Source: Halococcus sediminicola
GTDB lineage: Archaea; Halobacteriota; Halobacteria; Halobacteriales; Halococcaceae
Length of the DNA: 64,000 nt
Reading direction: 5' to 3'
Assembly: GCF_000755245.1 (NCBI RefSeq)
Contig: NZ_BBMP01000004.1
Span: 76,440-140,439, forward strand
Below are positions 45,414 through 54,250 of the stretch, in pieces. The translations under genes and the position numbers were made by a program. Under the pieces are notes generated by a model. That model had not been told where the DNA came from. It did no database searches and saw only the letters and a list, made by a program, of their open reading frames with translations. Every line of letters starts with the position of its first letter. The stretch's first letter is position 1.

Positions 45414-45575
45414 GTGATTCAACAGAGCCAAATACTCACAAACTTCAGCTCCCACGACCCTGACGCTGTTCGCGATGCGCTCGAAGCGGCCGTCGAACGT
45501 GGCGACGTCGAGCACGTCGAAGACGGCTACCAGCCCGGCGAGTGGGACGAGTATCGGTCACCGAGAGCACGGTGA
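45414..45575 (+). CDS. possible 53-aa protein or gene tail
   Basis: GTG start at 45414 to TGA at 45573-45575. HDPDAVRDALEAAVERGDVE suggests a compact helical (winged-helix-like) unit. It may be the 3' end of a lost gene. R1 copy 2 begins directly after it. Confidence 0.35.
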   Translation: MIQQSQILTNFSSHDPDAVRDALEAAVERGDVEHVEDGYQPGEWDEYRSPRAR

Positions 45576-45582
45576 GTCCTAT

Positions 45583-45673
45583 AGGGATTCGCAGTGGTGT
45601 TCATACTTCCTAACGTGCCAGATTCGTGACTGACTGAGATCAGCGTGCGAGATACAGAGGCTATATTCAGTAC
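45583..45673 (+). repeat. two-hairpin repeat element R1, copy 2 (degenerate)
   Basis: Keeps GTGCGAGATAC at 45645-45655, but the right arm is eroded (ATATTCAGTAC in place of GTATCTTGCAC). The hairpin-1 position still has TGA/TCA pairing and an ACTG loop in the same register as copies 1 and 4. Confidence 0.5.
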
Positions 45674-45711
45674 GGCAACAGCTATCTTTGTTCCCGATCA
45701 TATAGAAGTCG

Positions 45712-45801
45712 ATGAACTCGATGAAACCCATCTCAGTCGGTGACCGGGAGCTGCAGATCTACATCACCCCACTGGAGTCGGACTTTCTCAGGAGCGAGTG
45801 A
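45712..45801 (+). CDS. possible 29-aa peptide before the VOC gene
   Basis: ATG at 45712 to TGA at 45799-45801, ending one base before the VOC start at 45803. ISVGDRELQIYITPLESDFL looks like a fragment of a larger protein. Coding value uncertain. Confidence 0.3.
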   Translation: MNSMKPISVGDRELQIYITPLESDFLRSE

Positions 45802-45802
45802 C

Positions 45803-46255
45803 ATGGGGACGCTACGTTTCGATCACGTGGGTGTTGTCGTCGATGATCTTGACGCCGTGGCCGCGTTCTTCCTTGATCTGGGATTCGAGCGCGAGGGCGG
45901 GATGGTGGTCGAGGGCGAGTGGGTGGACAAGATCAACGGTCTCGACGGCGTCCGAGCGGAGGTAGTGATGGTCCGAGTGCCGGACAGTAGCGGTAAGCTC
46001 GAACTCGTCAAGTACCATACGCCGGCTGACAGTGAGGGCGCGCACCCCTTGCCGGCGAACCAGCTGGGCTTCCGACACATTGCTATCGAGATTAATGACC
46101 TCAACGCGATCGTCGATGAACTGCGAGACAACGGCTTTGACACGGTCGGTGAGGTCCGTGATTTCGAGGACGCCTACCGACTCTGCTATGTCCGTGGGCC
46201 TGAGGGATTGATCATCGAGCTAACCGAGCAGATCGCCCCCAGAGAAGCGAGTTAG
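45803..46255 (+). CDS. VOC/glyoxalase family protein
   Basis: 150 aa from ATG at 45803. Two VOC modules: LRFDHVGVVVDDLDAVAAFF and LGFRHIAIEINDLNAIVDEL, each with a metal-type His. Acidic partners are in KLELVKYH and GLIIELTEQ. It could be a lyase, epimerase or dioxygenase-like enzyme, or a resistance protein. Substrate unknown; no linked partner gene. Confidence 0.78.
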   Translation: MGTLRFDHVGVVVDDLDAVAAFFLDLGFEREGGMVVEGEWVDKINGLDGVRAEVVMVRVPDSSGKLELVKYHTPADSEGAHPLPANQLGFRHIAIEINDLNAIVDELRDNGFDTVGEVRDFEDAYRLCYVRGPEGLIIELTEQIAPREAS

Positions 46256-46401
46256 GCTGCCGTCCAGCTCCCGACTCCCATATCTGATCACAATGAGCAG
46301 TGGGATTGTGGACGAGAATCCTCGCTCAACACCATCGGCGGCTGCGACCAGACGCTACCAACGCTGATCTTCAGCTGGGCTGTGTGATTTGCCAATTCAG
46401 G

Positions 46402-46453
46402 ATGCAAGATACGCGCCTTGTATCTTGCACGCTGTTTCTGACAGCTGAGGTGG
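46402..46453 (-). repeat. two-hairpin repeat element R1, copy 3 (inverted orientation)
   Basis: The core palindrome TGCAAGATAC, 7 nt, GTATCTTGCA (46403-46429) is perfect over 10-bp arms. Read on the minus strand it is preceded by a second hairpin GCTGT-CAGAA-ACAGC, in a shifted register relative to copies 1 and 4. It starts about 40 bases after the stop of the minus-strand gene at 46492. Confidence 0.7.
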
Positions 46454-46491
46454 AATATGCGAAGAGAAAATATGGGGACTTCTGCTAAACA

Positions 46492-46896
46492 CTATAGCCG
46501 AGTTGCACCGAGACGTATCCACTCTCCCATCTGGGTGAGGAACTGCCGTTTCCAGTCTTCATCGTTCATCTCGAGCAAGCGCTGAAGGTCGCTCGCTCCA
46601 GGTCCGAGACTCGGCCCGAAGCCGCTGTACGTTGCGAGACCGCTCCCGAACGAGATGATGAGCAATCCGATACCGACGATACCAACTGACCACGTGATGT
46701 CAATATCGAGCGTTCCGGGTGCCGTAATGAGCGCTCCAACGGCCACTGTTGCCAACCGAGTCGTTCTGAGTGCTTTGTCATCGAGATTGTTCTTGCGCTG
46801 CTGTGCGTTCAGCACTGTCCGTGCTTCCTGATACGCGACGGCGTGCTGCGGTCGCGACCATCGCTGACCGCCGCCCGACTCGTCGCCGTTGCTCAT
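46492..46896 (-). CDS. small membrane protein, SLATT-like or unknown
   Basis: 134 aa. A soluble N-terminal helix (QEARTVLNAQQRKNNLDDKALRTTR) precedes two spans (about residues 50-62 and 68-90), and a C-terminal helix ends in MGEWIRLGATRL. Proteins with this layout are common and uncharacterised in haloarchaea; some resemble SLATT effector-type membrane proteins. It is flanked by repeat R2 on its 5' side and R1 on its 3' side. Confidence 0.6.
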   Translation of the reverse strand: MSNGDESGGGQRWSRPQHAVAYQEARTVLNAQQRKNNLDDKALRTTRLATVAVGALITAPGTLDIDITWSVGIVGIGLLIISFGSGLATYSGFGPSLGPGASDLQRLLEMNDEDWKRQFLTQMGEWIRLGATRL

Positions 46897-46990
46897 TCTG
46901 TGGACACCTCAACCCCCCCTCCGGAGAGACGATAAACTGCCAGTCGCTCGCTCGGGTTCTTGATTCGTCGCGACCAGCGCCGTTGGATTG

Positions 46991-47039
46991 ACTTATGTAA
47001 CAGACGAGCCTTCCAGCCAAGACGAGATGTTACACAAGG
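46991..47039. repeat. 49-bp inverted-end element R2, copy C
   Basis: Ends ACTTATGTAAC and GTTACACAAGG. It lies 95 bases upstream of the minus-strand membrane protein gene. The core is unrelated to the other copies. Confidence 0.65.
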
Positions 47040-47187
47040 CGGGTTATTCACCAATGCCAGTCGATGATTTCGCTGGCTCGCTCGCCGGAAGTCTCTGATG
47101 AGGTGGCTTGTGTCGTGAATTCACACTGTCGATAGATTACGAAGAATTTCAGGTAGATTTATCTCCTCGCGTTACAATTATAACGAT

Positions 47188-47379
47188 ATGGCAGCGTGTC
47201 CGCTCTGTGACGAGTCCGTCTCCGAGGAACGGCCTCGCCACCGCGTCACCCTCGAGATCGAGGACACGACGCGCTCGACGAAACAGTTCATGGGCAACGA
47301 AGCCGAAGTCAAACGCTACTGCATCGACCGGCAGCTCTGTCCCGACTGCTGGGACGACTTGCGTACGGATCTCTCGTAG
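47188..47379 (+). CDS. 63-aa zinc-finger protein
   Basis: CPLC near the N-terminus and CPDC near the C-terminus (RQLCPDCWDDL) form a likely zinc site around a beta core (RHRVTLEIEDTTRSTKQF). A TTTATC box at about 47159 supports leaderless initiation. The same frame stays open for 57 codons after the TAG, without a start codon, so a longer ancestral gene is possible. Confidence 0.65.
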   Translation: MAACPLCDESVSEERPRHRVTLEIEDTTRSTKQFMGNEAEVKRYCIDRQLCPDCWDDLRTDLS

Positions 47380-47636
47380 AGTTTCCATTTTCAATTTGGT
47401 CAAGCCCTTCCCGCCCACCTTGCCCCGACAGTCGCGCACGAGCGCTACGAACGGCCCCAGTCGTCCAAGCTAACGATTGGGTTCCGTTTCGAGGTGTTCC
47501 AAGAATGGATTGACCACGCTCTCGATGAAACACTGTGCTCTCGTTCTTATTGAGTTTCTTGAGATGATTGATAACTATAGGATGGCACAAGACTTTCATC
47601 TTGTGGAATGTTAATACTCCGCACAGGTGGATTGCA

Positions 47637-47810
47637 ATGAGCACTCTGGGACGCGTTAAAACAGCATTCACAAGGGCCGACCGTGGCGAATCCGATACAT
47701 ACGAGTGCAAGAGCTGTGGGGCGCGCTTCAGACTCCAGCGGCAGGTATGCCCTGAGTGCGGTGGATATACTTTTGATCGGGTTGAGTGGTCGTCTTCGAG
47801 GACTTTGTAA
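47637..47810 (+). CDS. 57-aa zinc-ribbon protein
   Basis: YECKSCGARFRLQRQVCPECGGY is a compact CxxC-x10-CxxC ribbon, a common haloarchaeal small protein. The ATG at 47637 lies 25-28 bases after a GTTAATAC box. Function unknown. Confidence 0.7.
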   Translation: MSTLGRVKTAFTRADRGESDTYECKSCGARFRLQRQVCPECGGYTFDRVEWSSSRTL

Positions 47811-47901
47811 CAAGACCCGAAGTAGTTCATTCCGGAGGATTGTCAGCACAGCCACGAGATTTACAACCATTTGCACCGAATATTCGGCGAGGTGAGCCAC
47901 C

Positions 47902-48063
47902 ATGAACGATACAGCCAACGCGAACAAGAACACGGTCGCGTGCCCGACTTGTGACTCACCGGATACGGTTCAGATTGCCGCACGCGGGCTTCAGTATCTC
48001 TGCCGAGACTGTAACAATGAATTCGACTCCAGTGCCGGACCGATGGCGATCAAACTAGGGTGA
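47902..48063 (+). CDS. 53-aa zinc-ribbon protein
   Basis: Reads VACPTCDSPDTVQIAARG and YLCRDCNNEFD, a CxxC-xn-CxxC ribbon. The next gene starts in its stop codon and has the same layout, so the two are a tandem pair. GGTGAG, nine bases before the ATG, may act as a ribosome-binding site. Function unknown. Confidence 0.65.
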   Translation: MNDTANANKNTVACPTCDSPDTVQIAARGLQYLCRDCNNEFDSSAGPMAIKLG

Positions 48064-48263
48064 AAAACACCATGCGCGACACACCCGACGACATGATTCC
48101 GACGGTCGCCTGTCCCAGTTGTGAGTCCAAGAACGTTGAGACCCTTCCCGCCACAGGCGCGGACGGAGACCCGGAATATCGCTGTCTCAACTGTGAGACC
48201 GAGTTCGACATCGGGGGCGGTGAGCCGCCGTTGGCCGATTCCAACGACCCTCACGCGCCGTAG
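48060..48263 (+). CDS. zinc-ribbon protein, tandem paralogue
   Basis: 67 aa from the GTG at 48060 overlapping the previous stop (GTGA), or 63 aa from the ATG at 48072. VACPSCESKNVETLP and YRCLNCETEFD mirror the preceding protein. A third relative is at 58980-59144. Confidence 0.65.
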   Translation: MKNTMRDTPDDMIPTVACPSCESKNVETLPATGADGDPEYRCLNCETEFDIGGGEPPLADSNDPHAP

Positions 48264-48353
48264 CTGACGACACTGCAACACTCTATTCGCGCGGATCGCT
48301 GACTGCGATCAGTAAGTGAAGCTAATTTCCCGATGAATCACACGCATTTCGAA

Positions 48354-48872
48354 TCAGCCTTCTTCGAGGAGATCATCAATAAATCGAAAGCCGTTGACGA
48401 ACGTCACAGCGTCATCGTACCCCTCACTCCCGAGTACCGTCTCTGCCCCTTCGCCGGCAGCGATATCGGTCGTATAGATATAGGCGTGAGTCGTGGTTCC
48501 CGAACTAAGTGCTTGTGCAGCAAGCGCTCCAAGCGCTGGGTCAGCACGTTCGATTTCGTCGGCCGACCGCCCGTCGGCGTTCGCGATGTATCGCTGGATG
48601 CCGTCCATCGTCTTCGAAACTATTGGATTCGTATACTCCAATGGATCAGCAACCTCAACCCAGCCTTCATCAATGGCAGCGTCGATCGGAATCGCTTCTG
48701 CTTCGTCGATCTCGCTGTCCTCACTCCCGGTCAACTCCTCGTAGATACGTTCCGGAACAACGAACACGATCTCATTCCGCTTAGCGAAGGTCCGCACCCG
48801 CTGGTAGCGCTCGTTCGAGGAGTTTCCGAGGGCGACGAAAAAGCCTGTATCCGCGATATGAAGCGCGCTCAC
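48354..48872 (-). CDS. PIN-domain-like protein
   Basis: 172 aa. It begins HIADTGFFVALGN, the first PIN strand with Asp8, and has downstream acidic residues (VVPERIYEEL; then YIYTTDIAAGEGAE) in PIN-like positions. PIN proteins are metal-dependent RNases, often VapC-type toxins. It overlaps the upstream HTH gene by four bases, forming a two-gene unit in which the HTH protein would be regulator or antitoxin. Confidence 0.65.
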   Translation of the reverse strand: MSALHIADTGFFVALGNSSNERYQRVRTFAKRNEIVFVVPERIYEELTGSEDSEIDEAEAIPIDAAIDEGWVEVADPLEYTNPIVSKTMDGIQRYIANADGRSADEIERADPALGALAAQALSSGTTTHAYIYTTDIAAGEGAETVLGSEGYDDAVTFVNGFRFIDDLLEEG

Positions 48873-49456
48873 ACGTCGAGGTTCTCGGCGTCAACGACGT
48901 CCGCCAGCGATGCACCGGAGTCTTCGAGCGAGAAATGCTCGCGAACGATCGGCCGAAGCGCCTGAAGAATCACTTCGGCTTTGAGCTCGGTAATACCGAG
49001 ATCGTCGGCCACGAGGCGGTGGGTGGTCTCACCCTGTTCACGAGCGACAGTGTGGGTAAGCGCGGTTGCGAGGCCGTGTACGCCGTGACGATCGATATAC
49101 GAGTCGATGGTGTCGTCGGTCGTCCGGCGTGCGACTGCGGCAATGAGAGCGGGTGAGATGGTGTATTCACGATCGTCGCTGACGGTCAGGGTGAGATTGA
49201 TCTCGACGGCTGTGTATCGTTGGGGTTGGGTATCTGTAGTAGAAGTGAGAACGCCAGTATCGGTGAGCTGGTTCACGTAAGTGTAGGCAGTTCCTTGGGA
49301 GAGATCGAGCACGTCGATGAGTTCGCTGACGGTCGCCTCACCCTCACGGTAGAGATATGCGTAGATACGGGCGAGCTGGGGCTGTTCGAGGAGATCAGCG
49401 ATCGAGAGAAAGTCGCGAATGATTTCTCCTTCCTGTTGTGAAGCTGTTCGTGACAT
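48869..49456 (-). CDS. winged-helix regulator paired with PIN protein
   Basis: 195 aa. The winged helix is QPQLARIYAYLYREGEATVSELIDVLDLSQGTAYTYVNQLTDTGVL (residues about 25-70), of the TrmB/ArsR type. A helical C-terminal domain ends SLEDSGASLADVVDAENL. A fragment of a paralogue's end lies at 43382, showing that this pair has been duplicated and lost within the island. Confidence 0.78.
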   Translation of the reverse strand: MSRTASQQEGEIIRDFLSIADLLEQPQLARIYAYLYREGEATVSELIDVLDLSQGTAYTYVNQLTDTGVLTSTTDTQPQRYTAVEINLTLTVSDDREYTISPALIAAVARRTTDDTIDSYIDRHGVHGLATALTHTVAREQGETTHRLVADDLGITELKAEVILQALRPIVREHFSLEDSGASLADVVDAENLDV

Positions 49457-49582
49457 AGCTAAGCCGCGTGTTTACAGATTATACACAATCGGTAATAAGT
49501 TTGTCGGATGGCTGATGGAAGATGAGACTATTGTGCACAATGCATGAGTGAAATCGGTGCAACTGCGCTCAGTCGACACATA

Positions 49583-50651
49583 TACTGACGGCCAAAAATT
49601 CACGTAGCTTCAGTTATTGGTGGCAATATGGCGGCCCTCGAAATCATTTCTGCTGAAGACCTCCGCCAAGTCCTGGCGGAGGTCGACGATGCTGACGCTG
49701 CACAGCGTCTGATGGCGGCAATCACGTTCAAGGAAATCGACGATCTAACTCAAGGAGAAGCCGCCGCACTCTATGGGTTTTCCAGTACTTGGGCCTCGAA
49801 GTGGTTCAACCGTCTCGAACGGCTCAACGACGAGCCGTTCGAGGACGTCGTTTACGACGAACCTCGTTCCGGTCGACCGTCAAAACTCAGCGAATCAGAG
49901 CATCAGCGGTTCGTGGATGACCTCCACGAACCGCCTGAAGAAGCTGGTCTCGACGCGCGTGCGTGGACGGTTCCGCTCGCCCAGCACCATCTCGACCAGG
50001 AGTTCGACGTGGAATACTGTGATCGCCACGTCCGACGGCTGATGACCGAGGCCGGGCTGTCTGTCGTGACAGCCCGGCCGCAGTACGTCGATGCCGACGA
50101 ACGTGCTCAAGAAGCGTTCCGCGAAGGTTTCAAAAAAGCTCGCCGATCTGGACGACGAGTACACGGTCGTAGCAATCGACCAGACTCGTCAGGAGCTGGC
50201 GAACCTCGTCTATGCGTGGTTTCCTGAAGGAGAGCGCCCGACACTGCCGGTGTCGGGCGCGTGGGAGAGTCTGAAAGTGTTGGGCGGAATCACCGACGAC
50301 GGAGAGACGTTCTATCTTCCGTGCAAGGACAACTTCACGAGCAATCTCACGGTTCGGTTGTTGGATGCACTCCAGACCGAGTTCGGCGAAAAACTTTGCG
50401 TCATGCTGGACAACGCACCGTATTTTGCGGCGAACAAGGTCCAAGAGTTCGCCGAAGACACGCCTCTCGAACTCTGTTACCTGCCGCGAGGTTCACCAGA
50501 GCTGAACCCCGCGGAGGAGTGCTGGCATCAACTCAGCCAACGTCTCGGTAATCAGCTCTTCGAAGAACTCGACGAACTTCGCGACGCTGCTCTCGCCGCG
50601 CTAGATTTGATCGAACCGCCGAATCTCTCCCCGTATTTGTGTCCGTGAGTA
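49583..50651 (+). mobile_element. IS630-type insertion sequence, copy 2
   Basis: 1069 bp with TA on both sides (49581-49582, 50652-50653) and ends TACTGACGGC / TACTCACGGA (right end on opposite strand). About nine tenths identical by eye to copy 1. Together they bracket 15 kb in direct orientation. Confidence 0.88.
49628..50648 (+). CDS. IS630 family transposase, two frames joined at an A6 run
   Basis: Frame 1 (49628-50227) carries the HTH region. Frame 2 (from about 50091) carries VAIDQTRQ, MLDNAPYF and LNPAEECWHQ and ends at 50648. The switch is at TTCAAAAAAGCTC with six A, against seven in copy 1, so the copies are in different relative frames at the same site. Confidence 0.8.
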
Positions 50652-50653
50652 TA

Positions 50654-51049
50654 TAAACTGCCGACCTACGTGATCAGAGTCAACTCCCCTCGTATGACCC
50701 ACTTGGCTGCTCGTCCGTTCATTCCTCTTGTTGCGATAGTCGCGACCGCATAGCGGCCGCCGCATAGCAGCAGCACTCGGGTTGCCTCATCTCGCTACGG
50801 GTTCCGTAGTCGCACTTCCTCAACAAGAACACCAACCCAAATGCAGACAGTCGCCGGGTCTCTGGTCTACAGTGGCCAGAAGCCCACTCGAAAGCGAATC
50901 GATTCGCACACCGAACCAGTATCGATTGATAGACAACGAGTAGCTGTCTCTCTCGACACGCTGGGCTGTATCCTCAATCTTCCGAACTGTGAAACAGCGT
51001 TTGAATTCGTCGACAATCAGACGACACACACCTCGTCGAGGGAAGAGAT
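50654..51049. other. spacer after IS copy 2, no confident gene
   Basis: A 70-codon frame at 50841-51053 overlaps the MFS start by ATGA but has no family features. A short minus frame (MRQPECCCYAAA) resembles debris often seen in haloarchaeal plasmids. Nothing else is visible. Confidence 0.4.
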
Positions 51050-52336
51050 ATGAGCCAGCAACAGGATGTAGTGGAGGCCACGAACGCAGATACGTCGTCC
51101 CTCTGGAACAACTTGGATTTCCTCCGTCTGCTGTTCGGGCGGTTCGTCACGAATGCCGGGGATAGTCTCTACACGATCGCTGGTACATGGCTGGTCTACG
51201 ACCTCACCGGATCGAGTTTCTATACCGGTCTCGCTAGCGCGTTACTCCTCCTGCCGCCAGCATTGCAATTCGTGTCCGGACCGCTCGTCGATCGCTGGCC
51301 ACTCATCCGAACCCTCGTGTGGACGCAACTCGCTCAGGCCGTCCTCATTCTATCGATCCCTGTAGCAGCCTACTTCGACCGCCTCTCCGTTGGACTGGTT
51401 CTGGTAACGATTCCGCTTCTTTCGTTCTTGAACCAGTTCGTCTACCCTGCTCAGAACGCGGCACTCCCTCGGATCGTCGCGAAGACCCAGCTGACACGTG
51501 CCAATTCGGCGTTTTCGTTCGCTAACCAAGGAACAAACATGGTGTTTGACGCACTTGGTGGAGTCCTCATTGCCGTGGTTGGCGCTGTCTCCCTATTCGT
51601 TCTTGACTCGATCACGTTTGTGGTAACGGTCCTCTCGTTCGTCGGTGTCCGGGTCCCCGAACGCTCCGACACAGGTGACCAGGAGGCTGAAATTGATGTT
51701 TCCGGATACCTGTCTGACCTTCGAGATGGAGTTCAGTGGCTCCGGGGCACGGTGTTCACCGAAATGATGCTTACCACAGCGGTCACCAACTTTGGGACGG
51801 GTATCATGCTCGCCGTACTACCGGGGTTCGCAACCATTCGTGGCGGCTCAATACTCTATGGGGCGCTGCTCGGAGCAATCGGTGCGGGTGGTCTCATCGG
51901 CGCGCTGATCACTTCCCGACTGTCCCACATCAGATACGGCACTATCCGAATTATCGGGCTCGGAGTTGGATTCTTCCTGTGGATTGGTGCGGTCTACTCC
52001 CCGTGGCCAGTACTTACAGTGGTCTTGTTTGCGATAACTGGGATTCCGATCGGTGTCACGAACGTGATGAGCCAGACGCTCATTCAAACGGTTACTCCAG
52101 AAGACCTTCTCGGGAGAGTCACATCCGTCGATGCGAGTGTCTCGACGCTCACGGTACCGATCGGTTCATTCATCGGTGGAGTTCTGGGCAGTGTGGTAGG
52201 TGTCGTTACGACGATGGCCGTGATTTACTCGCTCAGGGATGGAACGCGACGAAAAAGGCGTTCGAGAAGTTCGAAGGTTTCGCGTGGGCATACGAAGGGC
52301 TCGAACAGCCGTGGATCGTCCCGGCCGACGTCCACT
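51050..52336 (+). pseudogene. MFS transporter (MdtG/TetA-like) with its 3' end replaced
   Basis: Up to about residue 392 it is an ordinary MFS protein: RLLFGRFVTNAGDSLYTIAGTWLVYDLTGSS at the start, spans through YGALLGAIGAGGLIGALI and the late LLGRVTSVDASVSTL. After VGVVTTMAV (about 52222) the last span is missing. The frame runs into a basic tail that is out-of-frame sequence of another gene end (AQGWNATKKAFEKFEGFAWA ... VPADVHY, stop 52339-52341). A deletion fused the two. Transport function is doubtful. Confidence 0.65.
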
Positions 52337-52337
52337 A

Positions 52338-52574
52338 TTAGTCGTTTGTCTCCCAGTCGGCGACATCGTCCCACTCGACACGATCCCAGCGGAGATCCTC
52401 GGCATCGTTGCCCTCTCGATGCTTGAACATCATATAGCGCGTGACAGCAAGGTAGTGTTCGACCTGCTCTCGCCGTGACTCGTCCAAATCGAGTTTCTCC
52501 ATCACCTCTTGTGGAGTCGCTCCGTAGCGGTCGTTGGTGTATTCGGCGAGGCGGGTTGGAAACGAACTCACCAT
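52338..52574 (-). CDS. 78-aa conserved-looking haloarchaeal protein
   Basis: From the ATG at 52574. RLAEYTNDRYGATPQEVMEKL, then EHYLAVTRYMMFKHREG, and a Trp/Asp-rich end. It is helical and acidic, function unknown. It is convergent with the fused MFS gene tail, and R2 copy D lies 111 bases upstream. Confidence 0.55.
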   Translation of the reverse strand: MVSSFPTRLAEYTNDRYGATPQEVMEKLDLDESRREQVEHYLAVTRYMMFKHREGNDAEDLRWDRVEWDDVADWETND

Positions 52575-52684
52575 ACTTGAGATAGTGGCTGAGCAAACGT
52601 GACGGTGTCTCTCCGCTGGCCAGTGTCGCGGCGGTTGTGGAAAGCAGCGAAAACTGCGATGCGGACAGCAACGGCGCTGCTTTA

Positions 52685-52732
52685 CCTTATGTAACAAAGA
52701 GTCGCTCCGCCCACTCCAGTGATTACATAAGG
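52685..52732. repeat. 48-bp inverted-end element R2, copy D
   Basis: Ends CCTTATGTAAC and ATTACATAAGG, the best-matched pair. It lies upstream of the minus-strand 78-aa gene in the same relative position as copy C to its gene. Confidence 0.7.
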
Positions 52733-52823
52733 CCCACTGATCATCGCCTCGGTCGCTTCACCTCTTTCCCACCATTGGGTCCTGCCGTGGAATCTTTGTG
52801 TTCGCGCTGAGTAGCGCTCACCC

Positions 52824-53753
52824 ATGGAACTCTCAGCCGAAGATTACGAACCCCGATTCCTCGACCGGCCATACGCCCACATCGACGGCGATCCATATCC
52901 CCCGCCCAGCAAGGAGATGCGTGCGATTCTCGCCTGTCTTCCCAAAGCCGGTGTTGCGCCGACGGATCGCGAAGCACTCGCGAACGATATTGTCTCGGCG
53001 CTCCACGAACTCAATGTCGACCCCGTGAAATTCGGCGAACTCGTACGCCCGAAGTCAACGGAATACGTTTCGGTTCCGACGCCCGGAGACGCGGCGGCAG
53101 AGGCCACGTTCGACGCTGACTACCAGTACGAATACGAATTCGAGGGAGATACGGCGACGATCGAGCTAGCTGCCCAGTCTGAGACGGCACTTCACGAACC
53201 ACAGGTCGGTTGGCGGGTCACAGCCGGCGCGGGTACTGTTTCCGGAACCAACGGCTGGCTGGGCTCGCTCAACGGCAATGGCTTCGTTGAGCTCCTTGAT
53301 GTGAGTGAGGCCGTCCACTGGGATGACGACCCCGAGTGCCCGATCATCGCCGGAACACGCTTCGAGAAACTGCCCGTCCCCGGTCGGCTCGCACGCGAAC
53401 TGAACGACCGCCTCGACGAGATGGGGACGCTCACCTCGCCGAATGCGGATGCTGCGCTGGGCAGCGATCCCACTGCCTTCCCCGCAACCATCAGCGATCC
53501 GGCTATCTCCGAAGACCACTTTCAAGAACCGTTTGCCTGGGACGCCGACCGACTTATCATGTGGTACGACAACAACGATTCGAACTTTTTCGAACCCTCT
53601 CCTTTCCAAATCGAGGATGGGATGGTGATCGCCCGGTGGAACGACCCTCAGTATCAAGACCGCGACCTCCCGGATTCTCGCGAGGAATTCATCGACCAAG
53701 ACGAACTGGAGCGCATTTCTCCAGACACACTCACTGCTTCAGGATCGATGTGA
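52824..53753 (+). CDS. hypothetical protein, 309 aa
   Basis: An acidic protein with no recognised domain. It starts MELSAEDYEPRFLDRPYAHI. A central region (residues 95-170) is beta-rich (YQYEYEFEGDTATIELAAQS), and a late Trp/Asp segment (FAWDADRLIMWYDNND) follows. No signal peptide or membrane span. The next 500 bases are the replication origin, so it may belong to the replicon, but no function can be read. Confidence 0.6.
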   Translation: MELSAEDYEPRFLDRPYAHIDGDPYPPPSKEMRAILACLPKAGVAPTDREALANDIVSALHELNVDPVKFGELVRPKSTEYVSVPTPGDAAAEATFDADYQYEYEFEGDTATIELAAQSETALHEPQVGWRVTAGAGTVSGTNGWLGSLNGNGFVELLDVSEAVHWDDDPECPIIAGTRFEKLPVPGRLARELNDRLDEMGTLTSPNADAALGSDPTAFPATISDPAISEDHFQEPFAWDADRLIMWYDNNDSNFFEPSPFQIEDGMVIARWNDPQYQDRDLPDSREEFIDQDELERISPDTLTASGSM

Positions 53754-53867
53754 GACCTGGAATCTGGCCAAAACCGACTGCTTTCTCGCTGTTTGTTCGA
53801 GGGAAGAGTGTTTGATCTCAGCACGCAAGGACGACACTTGGACCATCATTGCACAACCCCCATTCTT

Positions 53868-53899
53868 TTATATACCCCTCTCCCCCATATTGCACGACC
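53868..53899 (-). repeat. origin recognition box-like repeat, left
   Basis: On the minus strand: GGTCGTGCAATATGGGGG, then AGAGGGGTATATAA. A further partial copy (ATGGGGGTTGTGCAATG on the minus strand) abuts it at 53848-53864. Confidence 0.75.
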
Positions 53900-54173
53900 G
53901 TGTGAACAAATGATCCTCTCCGAGTGCTGAGGTTCACTCGTCTTCCTAGGGAGGTTCAGAAGACCGTTACTTTACTAGTTAACGACTAGTTCTAGTAGTA
54001 GTATAGTACCTTTCTATACCGGCAAAAACGGCAAACATGATACTGCTATGACTGTGAATCCTGAAAGTCTACGAATTGGCGACAACAGACGCTCTCTCCG
54101 AGCTATTCTGGATTCCTCCCGTGTGATACCAGGTGATTATCGTTTTCGTGAACACTGACTCATTTCCAAGAGT

Positions 54174-54205
54174 GGTTGTGCAATATGGGGGGAGGGAGTA
54201 TATAA
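54174..54205 (+). repeat. origin recognition box-like repeat, right
   Basis: Plus strand GGTTGTGCAATATGGGGGG, then AGGGAGTATATAA, inverted relative to the left box. A weaker relative (minus-strand GGGGGGTGGGTTGCATGAC) follows at about 54214-54237. Confidence 0.75.
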
Positions 54206-54250
54206 CCGAGACCGGGTCATGCAACCCACCCCCCGGTAATGTAACGGTGG

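Larger units (their letters stand above)
53848..54240. other. replication origin region next to orc1/cdc6
   Basis: A 32-bp inverted repeat pair faces inward-outward across about 270 bases (53868-53899 minus, 54174-54205 plus; 27 of 32 positions identical). Each has GGTYGTGCAATATGGGGG followed by GTATATAA. Partial repeats lie outside each one (53849-53866 and 54214-54237). The middle is AT-rich, with ACTAGT-TAACG-ACTAGT and a run of CTAGTAGTAGTATAG (53973-54010), a likely unwinding element. G-rich origin recognition boxes flanking an AT-rich core beside orc1 are the known haloarchaeal layout. Confidence 0.8.

Noticed and set aside
45645..45673. Treating R1 copy 2 as a complete palindrome
   Set aside because: Only the left arm is intact; the right arm matches 6 of 11 positions, so it is reported as degenerate.
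50841..51053. 70-aa frame overlapping the MFS start
   Set aside because: ATGA overlap is suggestive, but composition and lack of any motif do not support coding.
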